A stretch of 64,000 bases of DNA from Stereum hirsutum FP-91666 SS1 (Eukaryota; Basidiomycota; Agaricomycetes; Russulales; Stereaceae): positions 2,013,550 to 2,077,549 of the forward strand of contig NW_006763136.1 in assembly GCF_000264905.1 (NCBI RefSeq), in the 5' to 3' direction. Positions 35,470-47,666 of this stretch are shown here, one piece after another (the first letter of the stretch is position 1; every line of letters begins with the position of its first letter). Made by a program: the position numbers and the translations under genes. Below the pieces are notes generated by a model, which saw only the letters and a list, made by a program, of their open reading frames with translations, did not search any database and was not told the DNA's origin.

Positions 35470-37704
35470 ATGAGCCAGCACTCTGTCCTAGTCGTGAGTC
35501 ACCCTTTCTCTCCTCAATTTCTCGTTGTCCTTTCCATTTTCTGTGTACCTATTGATCGTCCTCTTCACCGCACCAAGGTCGGGGGAGGTCCTTCCGGTCT
35601 CATCACAGCACTTGCGTTACTCAAGAATGGAATCCACGTCCGTATTATTGAGAAGAGGGAGTCCCCTCATGGCGGCATCAGGGGAACCGGCATAACCGTC
35701 AGTCGTCTGTCCATTCACTTTTTTCATCACTGTCGATTGATAGGAAAGCACCTTTATAGCCTCGAACTCTCGAAATTTTCGCCTCCCTTGGAGTATTGGA
35801 CGACGTATTGGCTCCTTCTACCCTTGTCGGTAGGATGGCCATACACGGTGCTGGAAAGGTCATCGACAAGGAAATGGCCTTCTCAGAGTCGGCCGCAGAT
35901 TCGCCTACTATTCCCTATGTACTTCATGTGCAATATGGTGACTCTTTTCGAAGCTGACTGTTTCTTTGAATTTTAGCGCCATCCCATCAACCTGAGCCAG
36001 CCAGCACTAGAGACTGCACTTCGCTCTGGTCTTACGAAGAACGGGGTTAATGTTGAGTATGGGGTTGAACTCATCGGCATTGAGCAGGAGGAACAGGGCG
36101 AATACGTTCTTGCCAAAGTCAAAGTCGAGGGAAAAGAGGTGGAGGAGAAGTTTTCATATATAATCTCCGCGGATGGAGGTCGAGGTATGTGTGCTCGTCG
36201 CAACAAGCTGACTCATATATAGGACGATTATCCTCATCCATTCAAAAAATTAGGGACTACACGCAAAATCCTCGGGATCAATTTTCTTGGAGAAACGCCA
36301 GGTGAGATACTCTTTACGGCGAACATCGAGTGTGAGGACCTCGACCGCGAGGTAAGGAACCAGTTGAAATCCTCGGTGCGCGCGAATAGCATTGTTCAAT
36401 ATCCTTGATACCACAGCTCTGGCACATGTGGGGTGATATTAAAGCCTCCGAGAAAGGGTAATAGTCCCCGTCAAACTTATGTTCCTGGGGTGACAACTCA
36501 CTCGTCGATATCTTGTTCTAGGTGTTTCATGAAACCTGCAGAGCCCGCGCCGTTATATCAGTTCATCGCTGGCGGCGACTTGGACAGGCCTCTTCCTACT
36601 GACACGGAAGGTATTCAAGCCATGTTCAATAGCATTACGAAGTCAACGGATATAACGCTCCAAAATGCTTCGTGGATCTCTGAGTGGAGGTGCGTAAGCT
36701 ACCGTTTGAACCGATTCTTCGGTCTGACCCATTCCGGATGTCGTAGAGCCAATATTCGCATGGTTGACAAGTTCAGCGTGGGGCGTGTGTTTCTCGTAGG
36801 AGGTAATAACTTCTGTTTTAATGATAGACTACGTTGGCTGACCAACGTCCAGAATGTGCTCATTGTCATAGCCCTGCTGGTGGGCAAGGCATAAATACGG
36901 CGGCTATGGATGCGGTTCGTCCCCAGTTATGAAGAGTTATGATTCTGCTTTATGACTGCTGACCCGAATCACATCTAGCTCAACGTTGCATGGAAGGTGG
37001 CCCTGGTTCATAAAGGCCTCGCATCAAGCTCGCTCCTCTCCTCCTACGAGTCCGAGAGGCTTCCTGTCGTTGCACAGATGCTAAAATACACCACGAAGCT
37101 TCATAATGAAACCTTCCACGATGGCAGCTTGGAAGAGGCCATGCACCGCCCTAGAGAAGGACATCAGCTTGGAGTCAATTATCGCTGGAGTTCGATCGTG
37201 TTGGACGGGAGGACACCGGAAGTGGCTGGGAGCACGGAGCCAGTTGAGAAGGACCCGTACGGGATGCTGGGCGACAAGATTCGCGCGGGAGATCGTGCGC
37301 CGGATGCTACCCAAATCAATATAGTGGGGAAGGGGGGAGCGCTCGGAGAGGCGACGAGGCTTTTTGGGCTGACGGGGGACTGCACCAAGCACCACGTCCT
37401 CCTCTTCGGAGGATACTCTGCTGCTACCGTCCAGGATGCGCAGTCTGCATTGAACCCCTATTCTCAGGCCGGTGTCGCATCTCTGGTCGTCATTCTTCGT
37501 TCTGGCGCCGACATTCCGACACAATTGGTCGATGGAGTCGAGTACGTGAGGGACGACGGTGGCCACGCATATCGTGCATACGACGTAGGGGAGTTCGATC
37601 CCTTGTTTGTAGTGGTGAGACCGGACGGGATGATAGGAGCTTTCGCCGTCAGTGTCGAACAGCTTGAGAAGTATTTCTCCAAATTCTTGTCTGTGCTTGC
37701 TTGA
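35470..37704 (+). CDS. FAD-dependent aromatic monooxygenase (phenol hydroxylase / PheA-TfdB type)
   Basis: Class A flavin monooxygenase that hydroxylates aromatic rings with NADPH and O2. The first exon is only MSQHSVLV; the intron joins it to VGGGPSGLITALALLKNGIH, giving the GxGxxG Rossmann motif. Next are EKRESPHGGIRGTG, then across an intron PRTLEIFASLGVLDDVLAPS. The NADPH/FAD DG motif is FSYIISADGGRG. The third motif, usually GDAAH.H.P.GGQG, is split by an intron and reads VFLVGECAHCHSPAGGQGIN, so the Asp is Glu here. The last exon (from about 36980) ends with a thioredoxin-like domain typical of phenol 2-monooxygenases (LFGLTGDCTKHHVLLF to FVVVRPDGMIGAFAVSVEQL). At least seven introns were inferred; total about 550 aa. 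The small first exon makes the start slightly uncertain. Confidence 0.88.
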
Positions 37705-37888
37705 TGTATTCCACCATTAAGCCTGATGTACTACGCTCAGTTTCGAATTGCAATCCCAACTCTATCGCTTCCAGGGTCCGAACATCAGTCAGGAAAGGAG
37801 ACCGAACTGTATCGGTCACTATATAAATAGTGTGAAACTATAAACCCCGGGGAGCTCTAGTATGACCGTACAGTATTGCTACCACGAC

Positions 37889-39861
37889 TTAGTCGTCATC
37901 TGAACCACCCTCCAATACCGAGAACTTATACGTCGTAGACCACTTGAAATCCTTTCCCGGCTCATCTGCAAAATAAACAGAGAGGACTACTAATCAATAT
38001 GCCATTCGACCACCACTACCCCTGCGCTTCAAGATCGGGATACGACAGCTTGGATGATAGTACTTACAAAACTGATCAATGCCCCACTCCGGATGATTGA
38101 TAGCGTCAACCCACCCCTGCAGCTCGATCGCAACAGCTGAATACGGTGAATACTTGAATTTTGGGCCGCCGTGGACGGTTTTGCGTGGTGTGTTAAGGTA
38201 GTTACCGGTGTAACATTGGGTGGCGGGGCTGTCTGAGATTATGTCCAGTCTGAAGGATAGTGTGAGCGTGACTGAGCAGGGAAGGACTACAGATGTGGAT
38301 AGGGAAAGGCTGAGACTATCAAGAAGGTGGTGGGAAGAGGAGAGATGTACCGGATGCCAGATGACCTGCTCCATAGTGAAACATCAAGTGCTGACTCGTC
38401 CTCTTTCTCATCGTGTATCCAGCAATGGTTGTACCCTGGCTTTCCTTATGCTCTACATCAGCGTTTTTTATCCACCACCATGATAGTCAGGATATGGGGC
38501 GCACCAGGTCCGCCGAGGTTCGTCGTCTCGTCCCATCTTGCTCCTATTTTCATAGCCGTCCGAAAATCGAACGGAGATGCTTCAACATCCGTCACAGCGC
38601 CGGTAGGCAGACCGTTTGGAGTAACCTCAAGGACGCGGGAACCGTTGATGCGAAGGGTGTGATCCAGGATATTAGCGCTACTGGGGTCTCCAGCGTCCGT
38701 ACGCCATGCATCTAGATTCCTGTTACGAGAGGTGCGTGCTGTTGAGTCACTGGAAGTACAGGGGCGAATCTCAAAGGAGATGGAGACGTACCAGTATATG
38801 TGCTGTGTGAGCATGATCGGTGTCTTCTCCGTGGCCTGTGCGAGAATTTCTGTCTTCAACTCTCCAGATGCGACGGAGTGTGTCACCTAGAACGATCATC
38901 GGACCACGTATTGTGTGATCAATCTCACCCTGCCCATGAAAGCAGCAGTGGACTGCAAAAGAAGGGAAGGAAGAGAACGCACATACGCAAAGACGTTCCC
39001 TGGAAAGCCTTCGTCGCCCTTGTCCAGGTGATAGTATGTCACACTCGTGTCCGTCTTCGCAATGATGGTCCAGCTTCGACGGTCCCAGCCATATAGACCG
39101 CCATGGAGGGTATTCTCTGAGGTAACAAGGAAACAGACGTAAAAAAATGTAGTAAGACTCGGAGAATATACAAATGCACGATAGGAGAGACGACCCACTA
39201 CCGTCGTTGGTGGCGATATGGTAAACGTCGGCACCCATCACGGTAGAGGAATCTCCGGATATGGGAACGGAGAACGTTCCTAGTGATGACACGGGACATT
39301 AATAAACAGAGTACAATGTGGGACAGGCGCATACAGTTTCAACAAGAAGCCGCACCATTACTGAGGCGATTGGCATATCTAGGAGTGTCAGAAAAACCAT
39401 ACGAGCATCAATTATGAAAGGAGTAGTAAGAGAGCTGGAAATTGTGTTCTTACCTTCCGACAATTGCGTTGAACACAGGATGTCCAGGATCCTTCATCAG
39501 CATGGTCTGCATGGGTGGTCGCCACAGGGGTTCATGGCAGTAATTCGGGAGGGTTAGAAAACATGTCGGTCTTCCTATTACACGCGTAGGCCCATAAGGA
39601 AAGAAAAAAAAAGCTCAAGCTCACGTTATCATCGTATCCTGGTACCACATCTACTGCCTCCCCGTTCTTGTCTTTTACCCATAGCTCTGTCAGTGTGGCC
39701 CCAAACGAGACGAACTTTGCGGTGATGGATCCATCGGGGGCCGAGATTGTAGTGACATCATATGGCTGACGATGAGAAGTAAGGCAAATGTGTTCAGGGT
39801 GTTAGAGATTTTGTGGAGAGGAGTAAGGCCAACATACCCAGTCCTCGCCCAAATCATCCAT
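37889..39861 (-). CDS. Aldose 1-epimerase (galactose mutarotase-like), N-terminus uncertain
   Basis: Enzyme interconverting alpha and beta anomers of sugars. Blocks in order on the minus strand: PYDVTTISAPDGSITAKFVS, FGATLTELWVKDKNGEAVDV, then VPGYDDN, HPVFNAIVGRYANR, NGTFSVPISG, DGENTLHGGLYGWDRRSW with a catalytic His, HLDKGDEGFPGNV, MLTQHIYWNLDAW with the second His, ASPFDFRTAMKIGARWDE, GYNHCWIHDE, TPRKTVHGGPKFKYSP and AIELQGWVDAINHPEWG with the catalytic Glu. The tail is KWSTTYKFSVLEGGSDDD. About nine introns are needed. The family is usually secreted in basidiomycetes, but here the exon before PYDVTT can only be read as a short MDDLGEDW leader (ATG at 39861); the true first exon with a signal peptide may lie further upstream. 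The stop is 184 bases from the convergent monooxygenase stop. Confidence 0.85.
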
Positions 39862-40647
39862 CCTATCACAAGACCTCGTACCTTACCTCGAAGTGTCCGA
39901 TCTGCCTTGTCAAAGAACGGTGTCTATTCGTGGAGTCAAACGACCCGATCTCCGTCAACTCGGGAGTGGGTGCGGGCGGGTGCACGGAGGGCGTCAAGCA
40001 AGAATTGGTCGAACATCCTGAGCGATTCCAAGCGTGTTTTATGACAGAAGGCAGAACGGCGCCTCCTTCCACAAGGACCAAACTGCGTTAACGCCGCTAA
40101 GACGAATGCGTATATCGTTACGCGACCGAGGCATGAGAGTGGTCAGCGGTCAGACGATCAGCTCGAACATGGCCACGGGACGCTGCCTATTAGCGATTTC
40201 ACCAGAGATGACCCACAGTCGTCCCGGTCCGGATGAAGATCGAAGAGCAGATATCATCTCATACAGGAGATCTCTGGTTGGTGTAATACCCGAGGAAACA
40301 TTCGAAATGTTTCCTTCGAAAAGGAATTGATTGGGCAGGGTCGGCGGACGTGATCCGCACAGGCTTGCGGCGATCGGCGGGTGGGATGTATATGTCTCAC
40401 AGCTCTCGCACAGTTCAGTTTGCGAACATGTTCGAGTATACTCACCGTCTCGAAATACATAGGGTGGGCGTGCCTGACATCCGTTCGAAACAAACCCGTC
40501 CGAAACCCGATAGACAACACTCTGACCTCGGCCTCCAAATGCTTTTATGAGCCCGATACGGAAGTTCGCCGTTACAGGGACGATGGTAGACATGTTCCTC
40601 GTCCCGGACAGCGATGACACTAGCTCATCGAACGAGATAACGTCGGT

Positions 40648-40839
40648 CTAATATCGGGCTCCTCGGACGCTACAATCTACTGCCACAGATGGCGCGAAGG
40701 TCTTCGCGATCAGGCTGGCAATGTTGGAACGTTCGAGCGGTAACGCGAGGGAGGAAGTTACGTGCTCTTGAATTTGGGAGACTGTGAAGCTGGTCAGAGG
40801 AACAAGAAGAAAAGAAAACGAAACGAACGGAAAAGACAT
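40648..40839 (-). CDS. Possible first exon or small secreted protein (unresolved)
   Basis: From ATG at 40839 the frame begins with a good signal peptide (MSFPFVSFSFLLVPLTSFTV) and continues SQIQEHVTSSLALPLERSNI to a stop at 40648, 63 residues. Minus-strand sequence from 40620 to 40150 is also open for 156 codons (including AFGGRGQSVVYRVSDGFVSN) but a convincing splice between the two could not be made. It could be a separate small secreted protein, a decayed gene, or the distant first exon of the aldose epimerase downstream. No family recognised. Confidence 0.3.
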   Translation of the reverse strand: MSFPFVSFSFLLVPLTSFTVSQIQEHVTSSLALPLERSNIASLIAKTFAPSVAVDCSVRGARY

Positions 40840-41180
40840 GTCAAGGCAGCTCGTTCCTCCGCGAAGGGCTCGCGTGTTTGTTTTGTTTGGCTCTGTTAGA
40901 ATCAGAGGGCTTAGGCTTCCGGCGGCGGGGTCGGACATTGAAAACCTAGCATTCGCATCAAACAACTTCAGCTGGAGACAGTGCAACAAAAGGTCAGGGC
41001 AGAAGGGAGAGTAAATTTCGAGGAAATACAGCTACTTCCAGGATATTCAAGCAAAATGCTACACAGTACAGTCCAAAGACATACAGATAGACAGAGCACG
41101 AAGAAGACAAGCAGCCAAAAAGAAACACCAAGTTCAAACCATCGAAAGGCATCGCAATGGACACCGCATCATTCCAAGCA

Positions 41181-42173
41181 TCACCCCGTAAAGGCTCTCA
41201 TGAACTTCCCAAAGACACCGCCGTAACCATCTGCCCCGCCCGCGACCGAAGCAACCCAATCCTCATCCTCAAACCTGACCTTCACGCTCCCGTTCTTCGA
41301 CTCTATACGCGCATCACTCTCGCCTGGTACCCGCTCTAAGCCTTCGGAGACCTCAAGATCCGAAGGAGGTTGGACGTGATACAAGGCCTGGCCTCCCTCT
41401 TCTCTGATGAGCATGGCTCGAGCCTGTAGGGCTTTGGTGATATTCAGGCTTCCATGCTTGGAGGCAAGGGTGATTGATCCGTGGAAGGAGCGCGGGATGG
41501 CAAGGGTCATAGAACCGTTTGCGGAGAAGAGGTCGAGGGAAAGTGGTGTTGCCGGTGTCATCGAGTGCTAAAAATAAACCGTGTGAGCATCCGTGAACAC
41601 TCGACAGTCGACGGCCAAAACGACATACAATTTTCGCGTTCACCGAACCGTTATGGCTCAAGAACTTGACGGTCGCCTTCTTATTCTTCTCAGGTGTACC
41701 TCTGATCCATACCTCGCCTTTCACGGAGCCGTTATGGCTACGAAGTTCGAGATTGTTGGATACGACAGCAGGGCCTGTAGGTTCGGGTAGTGTTGTATCG
41801 ATCAGGTATTGGCCCGAGATGCTACCGTTCCTACGGTCTATGAGGAGGTAGTTTGAAAAGGGGATGGATGGTGGCGGAGGAGGTGGGAGTGGACGGTCTC
41901 GGTTGACGGAGGGGCCAGGTTGGGAGTCAGAAGTGGATGAAGACGCAGTGGGCTCCACGGTGGGCTCCGCGGTGGGCTCTGTGGTGGGTTCGAATACGCC
42001 TGGTGTATACGGTGGAGGTAACTGGTGAAAGGTGAGTGGATCTAGTCATCAAGTGGATGATGACAGTGATAGCATACCTGATCAGAAGGACCGTTGTTGT
42101 TCATTCTCCGGACTTCGACATCGTCCTGCTTGATGTCCTTCAAATCGCGAGGGTCGGCATCCATGACAAGCAT
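41181..42173 (-). CDS. DUF7330-like protein with repeated Asn-Gly-Ser beta turns
   Basis: Three exons (42173-42078, 42021-41629 and 41567-41181) give 291 aa. The N-terminus MLVMDADPRDLKDIKQDD is charged; then LPPPYTPGVFEPTTEPTAEP, a Pro/Glu/Thr stretch with EPT repeats and a polyproline run before IPFSNYLLID. The folded part is a series of beta strands with recurrent turns: RRNGSISGQY, RSHNGSVKGEVWI, SHNGSVNAKI, SANGSMTLAI, SKHGSLNITK and SKNGSVKVRF. This periodicity is typical of the DUF7330 domain of agaricomycetes and resembles bacterial DUF4097 putative adhesins (beta-solenoid). No signal peptide or membrane helix was seen. Function unknown. A TATA box lies 75 bases upstream. Confidence 0.75.
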
Positions 42174-42247
42174 GCTGACGAGGATAGGTTGAATTCGTTG
42201 TCTGCGTGCGTTGAAACAACAGAAGCGAAAGTGATCGTGTCTCTGGA

Positions 42248-42254
42248 CTTTATA
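42248..42254 (-). promoter_or_regulatory. TATA box candidate of the DUF7330 gene
   Basis: TATAAAG on the minus strand (gtataaagtcc), 75 bases before the start codon at 42173. Confidence 0.5.
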
Positions 42255-42792
42255 CGTTCAAAGCTGCGCCGCAGTGGAGAGTAAGGCAGCGTCGTCGGTG
42301 CACCTGGTCAGGGCAGGCTATGCTCGACAGAATGATGGATGCACTGATGTATGGTTCAAGGGCAAACATCGCCGCTAGTGCAGAGCGCTTTCATTCAACT
42401 TGCTGCGGACCTCCGGCCGCTGACTCGACGGCAGACGCCGGGCTAGCCTTTAGAGCTTTAGCCCCTATTCACGCCACACGGGCCTGACGATTGCAGCCAC
42501 GATGTCTGACGACGAATTTGGTGACACAAATTTCCGCCGGTGACTTGCGGCTGGAGCTCTGGAGGCGATGAAATACTGTATTGTTGACGTGGAGTTGAAG
42601 ATCTTCCGAGAAAGGTGGAGAATTTATACTTGGCTATGATGACGCACTTGTGGCACCCTTGCATCATCGTCCGTCAAGGACAGGTATTTAATCCCTCCTC
42701 CTCCGCTTTTCTTTCCTAACCAGTTTCTCTCAACTTACCACTACAAAAAACCTTTCACAACACCCACACATCCCATATCCCAAACGAACACC
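42255..42792. other. Divergent intergenic region
   Basis: About 540 bases between the DUF7330 TATA box and the start of the disordered-protein gene. The right end carries a CT-rich stretch followed by accactaca before the ATG, typical of a strongly expressed fungal promoter. Nothing else was supported. Confidence 0.4.
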
Positions 42793-43711
42793 ATGACAGA
42801 CATCATCGGCACCGACTCTACCAACTTCCGCACCCTCCCCGGCGCCGAAAAAGCCACCTCGGGCCACACCTACGTCGTCGCCGACCCCTCCACACAAACC
42901 GAAGATGACGGTAAAGGATGGAAGACCGCAGGGGAAGGACGCGAGGAGCGCCAGATTGAAGAGCACCTACCCGCACCGACGGGCATTGACCGTCCGCCAA
43001 ACGAGAAATCGTCCGTCGCGGCGAGCGCGGGAGAGAAATTGAGTGGTGGGCAGAGTTTGCAGGGTAATACGAGTACTTCGACTACGCAGACGTCGCAGCC
43101 AGCGAAGAATGTGCAGCGGCCCTCTGGTGCGCAGATGGGCGAGCTTGACCAGGCCGCTTCGTCTTTGCTTTCGAATGGTGGTGCAAATTCAGCGAACTGT
43201 GCGTACCTTTCTTATATTCATCATACTCGTACCTTCATGTAAATGATCCTCGATTACTGACATCTTTTTCTTGCTTTCTTTGACTAGACCGTAACCCAGA
43301 ATTTGAACCTCGTACATCCATCAACCCCTCCGCCAAAGCAGGAGACTCCCTCCCCGGCAGCGGTCTCCCCGCTCTCAGCGACCCCGTCTACAACGAAAAT
43401 GCCAGAGCAGCTCGCCCTACTGCAGCTGAGACGCTCAACGGCGCAGACTCGAGACAACTTCATGACGGGATCGGACACCCTGGTGCTGGTCAGACTTCCG
43501 CTGAGGTATGTGCTTCTCACCTTGACAGTTGCTTGAGTCCAGTTCTATCTATCTATGGCTCTGGTATCCCGTACTAATTTTGACATTGCTTCGTATTCGA
43601 TAGCTTCACCACGATGGTCAAACTCACAGGAAGAAGCAAGGCCAGGGTACCGACCAGTACGGTCCAGGTGGCAGGGAGGGCGAAGAGCCTACGCAGCGAA
43701 GGCTTGAGTGA
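42793..43711 (+). CDS. Small hydrophilic, intrinsically disordered protein
   Basis: Three exons (42793-43198, 43288-43505 and 43604-43711) give 243 aa with almost no hydrophobic stretch. It starts MTDIIGTDSTNFRTLPGAEK and includes SGHTYVVADPSTQTEDDGKG, SGGQSLQGNTSTSTTQTSQP, NYRNPEFEPRTSINPSAKAG and a His/Gly/Gln-rich end (LHHDGQTHRKKQGQGTDQYG). Composition resembles stress or desiccation-type proteins (Gly, Gln, Ser and Thr rich) but no LEA or hydrophilin signature was recognised. All three exons splice in phase and use good GT-AG sites, which is the main evidence it is real. Function unknown. Confidence 0.7.
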
Positions 43712-44641
43712 GCCTGACGTCGATGTCGCTTTCTCGTACTACGGACCAAACAATTGAAATGTAGAAATAGAATTGTGTATTTGTATCAATATCTTCGTCG
43801 AGCTGTGATCGTTGTGATCGTACAACGTATAGTCAATCTCCTGCACGTATGTCCGTCAAAGTCCAAAGCTCGCCGACGTACAATTGTCAGAAGATGTCGC
43901 CTCAACCGTCGCACCTGATGATAAACCTCGAACCAACACTTCATTTATACACTACGTTTTACATAGGAACATGTACAAAAGGAAGCCCAACTCGAAGAAA
44001 TGCTCTGCGCCACGATCCCACGAAATGACAGGATTGAACGCTCTGCTATGTACAGTCGTACGAGCTATCGTATATGGATTCTATCAACGGTATCTTTGCG
44101 AGGTAATTGTGGTTTGCTACTGCTAGTACTAGAACTGCTATAATTCGGATAGACGGAGACAGTGAAAAGAATGCTGACGGAAAACGAGCTAAACCGACGG
44201 AGCGGTGTAGCGACTGGGAAACGATAATCTGCTATGTATGAAAGGGGTAGAAATTATTAGAAGGATGCGAATCTGCAATGGGAGGCTGGTAGCGAAGCGT
44301 AAACTGATGGTATACTCAATGCTTGGGATGCTAGACCCCACGGGGGTTTAAAGTTATGAAAAATGCTAGGGAGTGCGAACGAACCTGGTAGGAAAATACG
44401 ATGGTGACGGCCGAGAAACGACGCGAAGTGGGAAATGATGGAAGGGGACGACGGCGACGATAGTGACGGGAGAAGACGACGACGAAAACGAAGAAAGCCT
44501 GAATCCAAACAGCGATGCGAAGAAGTGAGTCCGAGATTAACGTGAACCAAAGAAAGCGTCAAGCCTGTGCAAGGAAAACGAATGATAGCCAATAGCCACT
44601 GGCCGGAGTGTGGGTGGATAAACAAGTAGCGAAGAGCTCTT
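43712..44641. other. Convergent intergenic region
   Basis: About 930 bases between the 3' ends of the disordered-protein gene and the RRM gene. It probably carries the long 3' untranslated region of the RNA-binding protein. A minus-strand frame of 173 codons here has no features of a protein. Confidence 0.4.
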
Positions 44642-47600
44642 TCATTGAGCACCGTCTCGAACAGCCGTCTCCCTCCCAACTGAAAACATGTTTTCACCCT
44701 CCGCATGCTCCTCCCCGTGAACAGCTCTCTTCGGGCCAGGACCGGAAGAGCCCATGGTCTCCTCCTTGCGAGGACCATCGAAGTCGCGAGCTTGTTGTTG
44801 TGGGCTATTGAACCCGAAGAATGGAGTGCTAGGGCTCAAGGTACTGGGGGTCCTGGAGGCACTGGACTCGTTGCTGGAGTTGTACGTCAACGCAGGGCTG
44901 GGGATGAGGATAGGTGAGTCAGCCTGAGAATCCGTGGCTCCCGAACCCTCCATAGCGGCCGACATCGACTTGTTGCCGTCACCGGCCGCGCTTGCACGAG
45001 TGCCCATGCCAGCGACAGTAGGCTTCGGGCTCTTGGCGCCGGATGCGAGCATGAAAGTGCCGGGGAGAGTGGTCGAGCGTACATGGACAGCCTGGTTGGT
45101 GGAGGGAACCGATTCGGTACCGGTACGAGTGCGAGGAGCATCTACACGGTTGTTGTAGTCGAGGGAGCTGGACATGCGAGTGTCCTCCATGTCAGACCTT
45201 TGAGACGAACGACGATCGTGGGAAGAACCGAAGGCAGGTCTCGCGTCTTTGGCGTTGAACGACGCGAGTGGGTCGGAGATCGTGACGCCCGCAGAGCTGT
45301 TCGTCGTCATCCTCCGTTGCTGTTGCTGCTGCTGCTGGGGACGTTGATGACGCTGCTGACCGGACTGTGCGTGGAAATCGGCTTCAGATATGTTGAGGGG
45401 ACTGAGACCAGCCAACGAGTTGAGCGAATACGCGGTGCCGTTGCCCAGCGCCGAATCCTGCGACTGGCCTTGCGATTGCTGCATCCTCGACAATAGACCC
45501 CTCGGGACAAACTCCTTCGCACCAGAGACGTTGAGCTTGCTTCCATTGGCGGAGCCAGACGAGCGCGGGAAGGCGGCATTGACTCTTCTCGCCTCGCTGT
45601 CGGCTTGAAGCTGCTGGGCTTGAGCATGAGCCTGAGCCTGGAGTATCAACTGCTGCTCCAGCGGCGTGAACCCGTTCGGATTAGCGGCTTGAGCCCGAGA
45701 GAGTATGGATATGTCGATCTCACTGCCGAAAACTGGACTTTCGCTGCCGGATCCGAAGACGGAGCCGCTCATAGAGGAAGGGAGACCGTGAGAGCCAAAG
45801 TTCGAGCCCAGAGAGATCGAGGAAGGAAGGTTCGGCGAAGTGGAGAACGATGAAGGCAAGTGAGTATTAAGAGCGAGATTGGCAAGGTTCGCAGAGAGTG
45901 AAGTAGGCATAGAGCGTGTGTCGATTCGGCTCTGGTACTCGGCGGTGAGAGGATGGAGTGGGAGGCCAGCGTGAGCGGGGGTCCTGCCTCTGGTCACATT
46001 TGGCCCCGCAAAGGAGTTGGGGGCACCGTGACGCTGCACCTCGGGGAGGGACTGGGAGGCGGAGATGCCTCTGAACTGTGGCGCCGGAATCTGTTGACCG
46101 CGAAGGTTCAAGAGAGCAGCCTGTGCCATGGTCAGTCTGGAAGGCGACTGCTCGTCTTCACGCCCACTGCGTTCGGCGCGCTTCAGAAAAAGTGCAACAT
46201 ATGCAGATAAGTACGATGAACGGATGGGTAAAGGATATATATAACACACCCTTAGCTCGCGTTGTTCAGCTGAATCAGCAAAACGAACTGAAATGCGGCT
46301 GCCGGGGTCGTTCCAGCCGCGAACCATGCGGCCGTGCAACCGCTCGATGACTTCCTCGCACGCATCGCGGGAGTCAAGCCTTCACAGAAACAATTTAGCC
46401 GAAGCAGCGATAAAGAGTGCGTGGAGTAACGTACCGCACGAAGGCGATGATCCTGGGAGGGTGGCTGAGGCGAGTCTGGAAGAACCTGCTGCTCTTGATC
46501 GTGAACGGTGCAACGAGGGCGGACAAGGTCTGTAGAAAGAGAGCAGGCGAAAGGCGATCAGAATCGCCAAGATTATATAGAATGTCAAGTGTATCGCTCA
46601 CGGCTTCATCGATACTCAAAGGTAGACCTTCGATGTACAAGTTGGTACTCGACTGATCTTTGAGCCTCTCCATGCGAGCCTTGAAGGTGTCGGCAGATTC
46701 AGAGGACGACATTCCAGAAACAGACGAAGTGGAGTTGGTCGACGCAAGACTAGCGTAGGACGTTCCTGGTATCTTGTGAATTTGCTGCATAAAGCTTGAT
46801 ATCAGTCGACAGCACGGAGAGGTTAAGTAAATAAAACGGACCTTGGAGAACGAGGGATGAAGATTGCGGAAACTACGCAGACTTTTGATGCACCTTTCGG
46901 CGGAATCCACCGTCTCGAACCTGCAAATGAGGATGAGTAATTTGTAAAGCAGGGCGCAGGTCGACGAACACTTACAGAACGAACCCATAGCCGCTGTTCC
47001 CCAAAATGATGGACATTAGCTCCGCATTTGAGCGATCAAGACGGACGCGGTGAGGACTTACGACGGGCGATCACTGACATGCCTCGTAAACGTGCGCACA
47101 CTAATGACACCGCCGAACTCCTTAGTCATGGCGTAGAGCTGTTCCTCGGGGAAGTTAGGAGGCAAGCCATTGATATAGACATTTGGGGTCTTGAAAGAGT
47201 CGTCAGTGCTCGACGCAGCGGAAAGGCCACTCTCAGACTGGGCGGTCGCCAGAGTGTGGTTAGACTGCAGAGACGAATTTTCGTTGCTGTTCGACGACGC
47301 AAAGAATACGTTGGGAGTTCCCGTCGCACCGTCGGTAGGAGTGGTAAAGGCGTTGTTGTTGGTGTTAGCGGGGGCGGCGGGCGCCACACGCAGGGTTGAG
47401 TCCGGTGGCGTGAGCGGCGCCTTGGCAACAGCGGCATGAATGGGCGTGTTAGGGGCGGTGGGCGTCGGCGTCGGGGACGACGGCGTGAGCTGGGAGCCCG
47501 GGGTAGCGAGAAGGTTGCCGTTCGCCTTCGAGGCCCTGGGTGGGGAGATGGGAGGCTGAACGGCGTTGTTTCTTTGCGTCGGCGAACGAGAAGAGGTGCG

Positions 47601-47666
47601 CGGATGGGAAACGGGAATGGGCGGGTGAGACGAGTCGACGCCGACGGTGGGCGTTGGAGACTGCAT
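44642..47666 (-). CDS. RNA-binding protein with two RRM domains and a long low-complexity tail
   Basis: Binds single-stranded RNA through two RNA-recognition motifs. The N-terminal 155 residues (from MQSPTPTVGVDSSHPPIPVS) are Pro/Ser/Thr/Asn-rich. RRM1 has RNP2 VYINGL in NVYINGLPPNFPEEQLYAMT and RNP1 GYGFVLFE after an intron. RRM2 has RNP2 LYIEGL in STNLYIEGLPLSIDEA and a divergent RNP1 RIIAFVRL, then HGRMVRGWNDPGSRISVRFA. The spacing and the RRM2 end resemble the MSSP/RBMS group and yeast Whi3-like proteins. The last exon (to 44642) codes a long Ser/Gln/Asn-rich tail with ALLNLRGQQIPAPQFRG, a Gln run (RPQQQQQQQRRM) and Ser-Pro sites, likely disordered. Such proteins control mRNA stability or localisation; the specific role is unknown. 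Confidence 0.85.

Noticed and set aside
44257..44778. 173-codon minus-strand frame
   Set aside because: It overlaps the RRM gene's last exon in another frame and its 3' region; no protein features.
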